In this document: positions 44,497 through 56,400 of the stretch, one piece after another
Position numbering within the stretch: position 1 is the stretch's first letter
How the letters are laid out: every line of letters starts with the position of its first letter
From: Branchinecta lynchi
Taxonomy: Eukaryota > Arthropoda > Branchiopoda > Anostraca > Branchinectidae
Assembly: GCA_023053575.1 (NCBI GenBank)
Contig: JAKZAP010000005.1
Location: forward strand, 4,278,001-4,342,000
Direction of reading: 5' to 3'
Length of the DNA stretch: 64,000 nt
Made by a program: the position numbers and the translations under genes
Notes under the pieces: model-generated
Told to the model about the DNA's origin: nothing
Database searches by the model: none
Seen by the model: only the letters and a program-made list of their open reading frames with translations

Positions 44497-47400
44497 CCCT
44501 CCAACCCAAGGTAATCAGGGAATGATATAGTGGATTCATGGTGGTTAGAATTACGGCCACAATCAGGATTTTTTTGTCTTAAAAGTGGCCGCTAATCGTA
44601 AATTGTTTGCTTAATTTATGTGTTTTTGATGAAATTAAAAAAAAATGTATAAAAAAAAAATGATCCCATGCAGCGACTATGGATACCCGACAAAACTGAG
44701 CGGACTAGTGGTATTTGCTGTGAGCTTTATACCCGTCTACTTACCTCTTCGCCGCTGCGCATACCAGATGAAAAACAGTAGAAGGCCTGCATGCGTGGAG
44801 AACCCGCTCTGCAGCAAGTCAGATATAACGTCACGAAGGTAGACAACGAATCAGCTGTAAAGAACGACTCAGACGGCGTTTGTAAGGAAAATTTCTTCTC
44901 CGGGGCTCTACTGCGATATAGCTATTTGTAGAGGTAACGAATTATGATGTTCCGCGTAGTTCTTAGCTCCGTTCGTTTTAATAGTAACTATTTGCTTTTA
45001 GCACGCGTGGTAACTTCGTCACTGTAAGGTGATTGACAACGATTAGCCCGTGGCACGGTGTTTTGCCGAAAATTGAAAAATGCGTTTAGCGGTGACGTAA
45101 AAAAGCAGGATCAATAATGTCATGCGTAGTAACTATGGTGAGTAGGGTGGAACACGTTCTATGTGTAGATTTTTGCTTCACGCTGAAACTGCTATTTTTG
45201 GCAGTGTCTCGCAGTACTGCCAGCTCTTCTCCAAACAATTAAGGAGGCGGGGATAATTATTTTTTAGTGTACATCATCGGTGTGCACTCGCTGCCTGTAA
45301 TAGTTAGTCCGAAAGTATTCATGGTTTGCATGTTTTGCAGTACAAGTATCAGATCAACATCGATGGTACCGTGGCTGCCTACAGGTTTCCATACTTGTTA
45401 GCAGGTGACTCCGTGGTTCTCAAGCAAGATTCCAAGTACTACGAGCATTTTTACCATGAGCTCCAACCATATGTGCATTACATCCCTGTAAAGGCAGATC
45501 TGAGTGACCTGGTTGAAAAAATTAACTGGGCCAGAAATAACGACGAAGAAGCTCGCAAGATTGGTGAGAATGGACGGAAGTTTGCTGTCGAAAACCTGCT
45601 GCCGAAGGACATATACTGCTATCATGCGGTTCTATTCAAGGTGAGCTGTAGTAGGAACTAGCCTTTGTTCGTTAAAGCACTTGTTATCAGTGCTGAGATT
45701 CCTTCTGTACCGCTCAGAAACTTCGCCAGGTTTTCACTAGATTTCCAGTTCGATATTCGAGAAAAAAGCATGTTAGACATAGAAGAAGGATACAGTGGGA
45801 ACAGGATCTAAGGTTTCGATGGGATCCCAAAAATCTAATATTTGATCCAGACAACTGCGTCTTGTCTTCGCCAGATCCAGTCTTCACCAGGCTAATCATT
45901 AGAGAAAGTGAAGTTCAGATATACCTCTATAAGGTCTATCTATTTTGACGATACTGGCCGAAAATTTCTGCTTTACTTTCTGCCAAATTTCCGGTTTCGG
46001 CTGAATTCCAAGCGAACTACTTGTCCAGCAAAGAAAGAAAGCTCAGAATATAATTCAGCGTACGGTATCTCCTTATCCCTATAAAGAACATCTAATCAAT
46101 TCCAAATAAAACTTTAGCTTCTAAAAAAAAACGGTTACAACCGGATTCCGGACGAATTATATGTCCGGTTGAAAAATGATTGTCATATACAGACTCGGCG
46201 TCTCTTCTTATCCCTAAATCTGTCATCTAATCAACTTCAGATAAAACTTATTACTTTTTACAAATTTTCCGGTTTTGGCCGGATTCCGGACAAACTACTC
46301 GTCTGGCAAGAAAATCGTTTTCACCATCGTGTTCAGCGTGTCTTCTTACCCCTAAATCGAACATTTAATCAACTTCAAATGAAACTTTTACTCTTAACCA
46401 ACTTTCCGGTTTTGCCGGATTCCGGGCGAACTACTTGTCAACAGCATGTCTTCTTACCCCATAATCTACTATCAAAGCAGCTGTTTAAAAATATTTTGTT
46501 TGCCCCTTAATTTAGAACCCGTCCCCCACCCCTAAATGTAGGGCTACAAGGCCCTTCTACGAACTTGACCTACCCTTGACCCAAAGAGTCCTCACACCAA
46601 GTTTCATCAAAATATCTCGTTCCCTTCGAGAGTTATCGTGCTAACAGACGGACGGACAACTTTTACGATGTCATAGGTATCCCTCCACTTACGTTTTGGG
46701 ATCCCCAAAAAACACTGTTTTCCGTGTTCTCGCTCGGATTTGGCGGGAACAGTGAATGCGGCAGATTAATTTTCTATCTAGGAAAAAAAACAAGAGCTAC
46801 GAGCTCATATGGCACTTGTACGAGTAGGCTGTACAAGAAAGTAGATGAAAACGTCACAAAATACACCCGCCATCCAAAAAGGCGGTTCGGAAATAGAAAT
46901 AGGATATTTAGTTTCACTCATTTCTGAGCAGTTCCGGCATCGTCTCGATTGCAAATGCACATGACTGTTCAAACTTTCATCCCAATAAATCCATTTGTTT
47001 GATCCCTAGACGTGCTACACGATTTCCGGTACTCACTCTATTTCCACCTACCGTGGCCGAATCTGGTTCGGAATAAAAAAAAATCGACCACCTAAAGCAT
47101 CTTCGTTTATACCATCTACCAAGTTTCACTCGAATCTGAGCATTTTTGGAAAGTTCCGGTACCCCCCCCCCCCCCTTCCCACCAACGTTGTCGGAGCCGG
47201 TTCGGGCCCAATCTCTTAATTCCCTCATCAAGTTTGACTGAAATTGGAGCATAGCCTATCTGCAAGTTTCCAGTACCCCCCCCCCCCTACCTTGGCCGAA
47301 TCCGGCCCAGACGCCAAATAACAAATCTAGGCCGCATAAACTCGGCACTGTCGAATTGCATCTCATTCGGTCCATCCGTTTGGTTTTTGTGCATGTCAAA

Positions 47401-50400
47401 AGTCCCCCCACCCCCAATTCCTCTAATCGTGGTCGCATATGGTTCGAACGAATGTTTTACATGTCGAGGCCATCGATTCGTATCACCCATGAAGTTTCAC
47501 TCGAATCAGACCACTCTTTCGCAATTTATAGAAGTCCATATTTCTCTTCTCTTGCTCCCCCAAAAATGCTCGGATCTAGGAACGGAAGTTTCCGGGGGTA
47601 TGTTGTGTCAGGTTTTTAAGTCAAGATAATTCGGGTCGCTAATATGCATGCAAAGTTTCGTTGTCGTTTTACATCTGGAACTATTCTAACTCACGACTAC
47701 CGGAATTCCAGGAAACCCCCTCCAACTCCCCCCACAGAGCCCCGAAACCATCTGGTTCCGTCAATTTCATCTAGGCCTAATGCTTGTTCCATCCATTAAG
47801 TTTCGTCCCAATCCCTCTACTTTTAGAGTTTCTTCTGTTTTCCACCCCCCCCCCCCCCATCCCCACAGGTATCGGACCCGACTCGGACGTGACACTGAAC
47901 GTCCGAGGCGATAGCTCACCAGACAAGTTTCATTCAAATCTGATCACCCGTTCAAAAGTTATGCACGCCACTAGATTGCGGACTCCCCATCCACCCACTC
48001 CCCCCACGATGGTCGGGTCGGGGAAACGGCTGTTCTCAAGTCAATCTGTTCGGATCCCTGACATACCTGCCAAGTTTCATCGCCCTAGGACATCAGGAAG
48101 TATGCCGAACTCGCGGGATCGCTAGAAATCCGGACCCCAACTCCCCCACAGTGCCCTGATCCGGTCCGGTTATGTCAATGACGTGTCGAGGACCTGTGCT
48201 TCTTTTTCCCACCAAGTTTCATCCCGATCCCTCCACCTTAAGCGTTTCTCAAAATTTCCGGTTCCCTCCTCCAACTCCCCCCAGTGTCATCGGATCCGGT
48301 ACGGTTATGTCAATGACGTGTCTAGGACCTGTGCTTGTTTTTCCCACCAAGTTTCATCCCGATCCCTCCACTTTAAGCGTTTCTCAAAATTTCCGGTTAC
48401 CTCCTCCAACTCCCCCCAGTGTCATCGGATCCGGCCCGGATTTAAAGTGAGGTGTCTGAGACACAAGGTCATCCTAAATATCAATTTTCATCAAGATCCG
48501 ATCACCCGTTCAAAAGTTATGCACGCCACTAGATTCCGGACTCCCCATCCACCCACTCCCCCCACGATGGTCGGGTCGGGGAAACGGCTGTTCTCAAGTC
48601 AATCTGTTCGGATTCTCGACATACCTGCCAAGTTTCATCGCCCTAGGACACCAGGAAGTATGCCGAACTCGCGGGATCGCTAGAAATCCGGACCCCCACC
48701 CCAACTCCCCCACAGTGCCCTGATCCGGTCCGGTTATGTCAATGACGTGTCTAGGACCTGTGCTTGTTTTTCCCACCAAGTTTCATCCCGATCCCTCCAC
48801 TTTAAGCGTTTCTCAAAATTTCCGGTTCCCCACCCCAACTCCCCCACAGTGCCCTGATCCGTCCGGTTATGTCAATGACGTTTCTAGGACCTGTGCTTGT
48901 TTTTCCCACCAAGTTTCATCCCGATCCCTCCACTTTGGGCGTTTCTCAAAATTTCCGGTTCCCTCCTCCAACTCCCCCCAGTGTCATCGGATCCGGCCCG
49001 GATTTAAAGTGAGGTGTCTGAGATACGAGGTCATCCTAAATATCAATTTTCATCAAGATCCGATCACCCGTTCGCAAGCTAAAAATACCTCAAATTTTGG
49101 CTTCACCCTCCCTCCACTCCCCCCCCCCCCCAGATGGTCGAATCGGGGAATTGATGATTTCCTATTTAAGCTGGTCGGGTCCCAGACATGCCTGTCAATT
49201 TCCATCGTCCCAGCACATCAGGAAGCACGGAACTCGCGGGATCACTACAAATTCGGACTTCTCCCCCCCCCCCCCCAACTCCCCCAAAGTGAGCGGATCC
49301 GTTCCGGTTATATCAGTCACGTATCTAGGACTTTTGCTTGTACTTTCCACCAAGTTTCATTCGGATCCCTCCACTCTAAGTGTTTTCCAAGATTTCCGGT
49401 TTCCCCCTCTAACTCCCCCCAGTGTCACCGGATCCGGTCTGGATTTAAAATGGAGGGTCTGAGACACGAAGTCCTTCCATGTATTAAGTTTCATTAAGAT
49501 CCGATCACCCGTTCGTAAGCTAAAAATATCTCATTTTTCCTATTTTTTCCGGATTCCCCCTCCCTCCACTCCCCTCCAGATGGTCGGATCGAGGAAGCGA
49601 CAATTTCTAATTTAATCTGGTCCAGTTCCTGATATGCTTGCCAAGTTTCATCGTCCTAGCTTATCTGGAAGTGCCCGAACTAGCAAAACCGGGACCGACA
49701 GACCGACTGACGGACAGAAATTACAATCGCTATATGGCACTTGAGTAAGCTCAAGTGCCATAAAAAATCTGGGCGGTTAACCAAACAGCTTAAGAATATA
49801 ACATGAATTTCTCAGACCGAGATGGCAGGATTTTTTGGCGATCGGTTGCGCTCAAAAAGTCTAGAATGCAGGAACTCAGAATTCAGCAATTATATAATTG
49901 CTGGAGTATATTGCTATAAATTATTTTTAAAAAATACTGTATATTGCTATGAGGCCTTAGGTTTGCACTGCCGAGAATTTTGTAATAACAGAAATATAAC
50001 CTGACAAGACTGCCAGAATTTTGAAAACATTTAACATGTGATTGCGCATCCTTGTTTTAAATGTTATGTTGGGTGCCAGGATATTTTTCTTATGAGTGTT
50101 ATCTGTACGCGCAACAAATATGCTCATAACAGAAATAGCATTATGTAAAAATAATTTAAAACGGAGATAGTCATTTTTCTTTTGAATCATATGTGTATTG
50201 TAAACGATTTTTGGTCATCTTGGGCTCGATGAGATTTTGGACAGAAATATCCGTGGCTTCCAACATAATGTTAGGGATGTGCACCCGTGTATTAAGTCTT
50301 ATGAAACTTCTGGCCGTGTATAATAGAGATTTGCCAAACCCGAAGTAAGTACTTAAAAAAGGGAAAAATAAAAAAAAAGAACAAAGTTGACTGACTATTC

Positions 50401-53400
50401 GCGCCAAGACTTGGCAGGTTACCTCTGTGTTTAAAGTTGCGCTATGGAGGTTAATAGAATCGCGGTCTGTGTCAGAGGCTGGAAAGTCTTCAATGGTTTA
50501 CAGGACGTGCTGGTCTGGAGGGTTTACAGCCAAAATATCAGCCCAATCGGAATTTAGCTTCATTAAGACAAGGAACGTGTCCGAAAGCTCTGTAACGAAC
50601 AAAAATGCTGAATTAATTCAGGATTTCGCTTTCGGATTTAATGCAGCATTGATTCAGCATAAAATTCATCGAACAAATTCAGCAAAGATGCTAAATTTTA
50701 TGCTATTTAAGAAAAAACTGGGGAGCACGGCAGAATCTTTTTCTTTCAAGAACAAATTACCATACAAAATTTTCGTAATGTTATCTAGGTCGAATTCCCG
50801 TCTGAGCGGCGACAAACTTTACTAAGTCTGAGTCGTCCTTTATATAGCTAATTGTGTTGCGAGAGCAACACTTTGGTTTTGTCCTCGTTTTTTTTTTTTT
50901 TTTCCTATGACTCCGATTTCATTTTATTCCTGGTAACTGAGAAGGGTCTAACCTGTGCGGTTTTTACGGAAAGTGTGGACCTTAGGCCGGATTGATGAAT
51001 ATGACATTACATTTTGGAAAGCTCCGTAGAACTCTTGCCTGGGGCCAATAAGGATGGTTTTTGCTTGTCCTCGAGCCAGAGCCTACGGTTTGCGAAGTGA
51101 AGTGGAGTTGTATAGCCTATGTCAGAGAGGACTATCTGAAGTTGTGTAGCGAACCTTTCGTTTCATCAAAAGATGTTTCTGCTTTCGAGTGGAAAGCTCC
51201 GTTCTAGCACGCAAGCAGGCAGGCACCAGTTTCAAATTGAAGATGGACTAAAATCTATAAGTGTTAAATATATGCGGCAGATACCCGGCCCCACAGCCAG
51301 GGTTGCCAAGGTGACACTTTTGGTGTCATTATGACACTTTTTGAAGTCCGTGAAACTTTCCACACTTTCAGGCCAAATTGTGGCACTTTTTGCTAAAATG
51401 ACACTTTTATGAAACTTTCTGAGTATTAATCATACAATTTAGAGAAATATATATTTCTGTTAGTTACTAAGCTGAAATATGTATTTCTGTTAGTTACTAA
51501 GCTGCATGACTGACCGCAAGTCTTGTCCGGAGCTGTGATTAAATCGGTTATTTTCGACACTGATGGCTTGTAAATATTTTGATATTTCTCTCATATGAAC
51601 TAGAGGTTGTGTTTGTTTTTGGGACCCTAGAACGTAAGTGGAGGGATACCTATGACATTGCAAAAGTTGACGGTCTCTCCGACTGTCTGTGAGCACGATA
51701 ACTCTCGAAGGGAATGAGATATTTTGATAAGACTTGGTGGGAGGATCCTTCGAGGCAAGGGAAAGGTCGAATTCGTAGATGGGCTCTGTAGCCCTATATT
51801 CAGGGGTGGGTGAGGCGGTTCAAATTAAGGGACAAACAAAATATTTTTAAACAGCAAATGAGCTAGCCGTGTCAGGGGTAAGAAGACATTCTGAACAAGA
51901 ACATGAAAACCATTTTCTCGCCCGACAAGTAGGTCGTCCGGAATCCGGCAGAAACCGGAAAGTTTTTTAAAAGCAAAAGCTCTATTTGAAGTTGTTTACA
52001 TGTTCGATTTAGGGATAAGAAAAAGACACTGAATCCGTATATGACAATAATTTTTTACCCGACACATAGTTCGCCCGGAATCCGACTGAAACCGGAAACT
52101 TTGTTAAAAGTGAAAGTTTTATTTGCAGCTGATTATATGTTCTATTTAGGGGTAAGAAAACATGCCTAAAACGAATATGAAAATCATTTTCTCGCCGGAC
52201 AAGTAGTTCTGGTCCAAACCGGAAATTTTTTTAAAAGCAAAAGTTCTATCTGTGGTTGATTAGATATTCGGTTTAGGGTTAAGAAGAGACACTGAATCCA
52301 TATCTGATAATAATTTTTTTGCCCGGACATAGAGTTCGTCCGGAATCAGGCTGAAACCGAAAAATGTGTTAAAAGATAAATTTTATATGCAGTTGATTAG
52401 ACGTTGGATATATATAGGGTTAAGGAGATACGTTGAATTGTTTTTTTAGCTTCATTTTTTCGCCAGACAAGTAGTTCCGGAATTCCGGCCAAACCAAAAA
52501 AATTGGCAGAAGTAAGGCAGGAAGTTTCGATCGGTTACGTAAAAACAGATCTGACTTATAGGGGTAAACACACATGCTGAATCCATATCTGAACTTGGTT
52601 TTCTCAGATTTAAAAGTTTTTGTACTGTCTAATGAAAATGTACAAAAAACGATTATTTTTTGAGGGTTTTTGGAAATTTCCAAAGTGTTTCAGCCTCCCC
52701 CCCCCCCCCCCGCCTTCCCCCACTATAAGCCTTGAACCGTTTCTAAATTTTAAAAATACAAATATTAAATTGTCTGGAGCAAATATTACATTTTTGGGAT
52801 CCCATCGAAACCTTTGGTCTTGTTATCTTGGATTATGTGCCGGGATTCTGTGGGCAACGACTTGGCTCTCAGATCCCTTCTCTAGTTATGGGCGACAACG
52901 GCGTTTTCGCTATAAACACCAATTTTTTTGTTTTTTTTGGGAGGCGGTCGATCAGTCGGACCAGTGTTCAAAACCGGCACTTAATATCCACTTTTAAACG
53001 GAAACTGGATTAATACTGACACAAATTTTGAAAACTGTCATTTAAAACAGATCTTTAGATCTCGAGAGGTTGAAGGGGGTTGCGCTCCCGTCCCCATTGC
53101 GTATTTCTTAGGTGGAAAACATCTTAAAGGTGACACTTTTTGTGACACTTTCTGAATTTGTAAATGACACCGAATGGCACTTTTTGGCTCAAAAAGTGAC
53201 ACCCTCGGCCAAAAATATTTGGCAACCCTGCCCACAGCCAACATATCTTCTTTGAGTGATAAATAGAAAAATCTACAGAGACAAAAAAGTGGCTTTTTCC
53301 CACGGGTCCGAAAGTGCTGCCATCTATTGTTTCTGTCGATGTCTGCGACGATTTCAGCTGAGTTTATAATTATTTTTTTTTGCACTTTGGTTTGTGGTAG

Positions 53401-56400
53401 AGTAACGGTATCAGATGTGCCTCTTAAACTTTAAAAGTTCTCTCATTGCTAAAGAAACTAGAGCTTATCCTTTGCTCCTTTCTAAGTCGTGACGTTAGAA
53501 AGTTGGCCTAAGGCAAAAAAGTCAACTTTTGAACTAAGACAGGTAGAATTTTTTTTCGACGGCAATCGATAGCCACTGATGAGCTGATCAAAGTATATGT
53601 CATCCATTTTTTGGTACAAAAATTCCTTCATGAGATACACCAGTTTGAAAATTTCAAAGGGGTTGACAACTTCATAGTAAGGTACATTGAAACCAAAAAT
53701 AGGCGATACCAGTTATGATACATATAGGGGACTTTTAAGCAACAGTCGACTGTTAGCCCATAATCATCTTCGGTAATGAGGGGTTTGCAGCTTTTGCTAG
53801 TTGGTATACCTGTTATTTGTTTCCGGTGTATTCGATGGTAAGAACAATTTGGTTCCCAATGGTAAGATATGCAAGGGACTTGTAAGTAATAATCGGCTGT
53901 TATGCTATTATGCCGGTTAACTGTATATCACGGGAGAGGAACTTGTAAGTAGGAATCGGTTCACGAGGGGCTAGGAATTTTTGCAAATGGGTGCACATTG
54001 TATTCGATTTCTATAAATCTGACGGTAAGAAAGTTTGTGTCGATGGTCTATCAATGTAACCGAGGATTAACTGTTTACACAACGGATACAAACGAAAATG
54101 TAAAGCAATGAGGTAGTTTCATAATAATTAATAGTGTCATCTATGGTATTTTAATCCTGAAAAGTTACGGATAGCTTTCTATTACCAACTAGATTATATA
54201 AGATATTGTTCCAAGTTTTCATCCGTCACGATGTCTACGATTGAAAAGGATAAAGTACAACTGACTGCAAAGTTAATTTAGTCCCTTCTTCCTATATTAT
54301 TTTGTTGTTGTTTTTACAACGCTGAAGAATACTTTTTGATCAAATGATTAATTTTTTTAGAACATCCCGTTTAAAAAGCTTATGCTATAATCATCTTCAG
54401 CGATGAGGGGCTTGCAACTCTTGATAGCTGGTATATCCATTATTTGTTTCCGCTGAATTTGATGTCAATCACGGGAGTGGGACTTGTAAGTAAGAATCGG
54501 TTCACGAGGGGCTAGAAATTTTTAAAAATTGGTGCACATTGTATTCGATTTCTGTAAATATGACAGTAAGAAATTTTGTATCGATGGTCTGTCGCTATAA
54601 CCTAGGATTAACTGTTTACGCAACGGGTACAAACGATACGGTAATGTAAAACAATAAGGTAATTTTGTAATAATTAATAGTGTCATCTATGGTATTTTAA
54701 TCCTGAAAAGTTACGGATAGCTTTATAATATCAACTAGATTATATAAGATATTGTTCCAAGTTTTCATCCGTCACGATATCTACGATTGAAAACGATAAA
54801 GTTCAACTTCGACGGCAATCGATAGCCGCTGATGAGCTGATCAAAGTATATGACATCCATTTTTTGGTAAAAAAACACACTGAAACCAAAAATAGGCGAT
54901 ACCAGTTGTGAGACATTTAGGGGACTTGTACGCGACAGGCGACTGTTAGCTCATAATCATCTTCGGCAATGAGGGGTTTCCAGCTCTCGCTAGTTGGCGT
55001 ACCTGTCATTTGATGAACAATTTGGTTCCCAAATGTAAAACATGCAAGGGACTTGTAAGTAATAATCGGCTGTTATGCTACACAAATCTTCAGTGATGAG
55101 GGGTTTGCAACTTTTGCTAGTCGGTGTACCCATTATTTTTATCCGGTGAACTTGATGTCTATCACGGGAAAGGGACTTGTCAGTAGAATCGGTGCACGAG
55201 GGGCTAGAAATGTGTGCAAATTGTTGCACATTGTATTCGATTTATATAAATCTGACGGTAAGAAAGGTTGTATCGTTGGTCTATCGCTATAACCTAGGAT
55301 TTACTGTTAACGCAACGGGTACAAACGATACTGTAATGTAAAACAAGGTAGTTTTGTAATAATTAATAGTGTCATCTATTGTATTTTAATCCTAAAAAGT
55401 TACGGATAGCTTTATAATACCAACTAGATTATATAGGATATTATTCCAAGTTTTCATCCGTCACGATGTCTACGATTGAAAAGGATAAAGTTCAACTGAC
55501 TGCAAAGTCAATTTAGTCCCTTTTTCCGATATGCTTTTGTTGTGGTAGGGCAATCGATAGCCCTTGAAGAGCTGATCAAAATATATGCCATCCATTTTTT
55601 TGAACAAAAATCCTTCATGAGATAAACCAGTTTGAAAGTTTGAAGGGGTTGACAACTTCAGGAGTAAGGTACACACTGAAACCAAAAATAGGCAATACCA
55701 GTTGTGAGACATGTAAGGGACTTGTAAGCAACAGTCGACTGTAAGCAACAGTCGACTGTTAGCTCATAATCATCTTCGGCAACGAGGAGTTTGCAGCTTT
55801 TGCTAGTTGGTATACCTGTTATTTGTCTCAGGTGTATTCGATGGTAAGAACAATTTTGTTCCCAATTGTAAGACATGCATGGGACTTGTAAGTAATAATC
55901 GGCTTTTATGCTATAATCATCTTCAGCGATGAGGGGTTTGCAACTTTTGATAGCTGGTGTATCCATTATTTGTTTCCGGTGAATTTGATGTCAATCACGG
56001 GAGACGGACTTGTAAGTAAGATCGGTTCACGAGGGGCTAGAAATTTTTGAAAATTGGTGCACATTGTATTCGATTTCTGTAAATATGACAGTAAGAAAGT
56101 TTGGATCGATGGTCTATCGCTATAACCTAGGACTAACTGTTTACGCAACGGGTACAAACGATACGGTAATGTAAAACAATAAGGTAGTTTTGTAATAATT
56201 AATAGTGTCATCTATGGTATTTTAATCCTGAAACGTTACGGATAGCCTTCTTCCGATATTGTTTTGTTGTTGGTTTTACAACGCTAAAGAACAGCTTTTG
56301 ATTATGTGATTATTCTTTTTAGAACATACCGTTTTAAAAGTTTCGATAAGTTGACAATTTCAGCATTTAACCGACAGCGAAGAAACAAAACCAAAGTGTT

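Noticed and set aside
46100..46500. Regularly spaced direct repeats that could suggest a CRISPR-like array
   Set aside because: Units are contiguous tandem copies of about 137 bp without unique spacers, in a eukaryotic genome.
48172..49497. Plus-strand frames of up to 253 codons rich in Ser, Pro and Phe
   Set aside because: They follow the 133-bp C-rich array in several frames at once. No start context or splice support.
50427..50825. 132-codon plus-strand frame before the Helentron pair
   Set aside because: Part of the inverted flank; composition is Lys/Asn/Phe-rich and no family is recognised.
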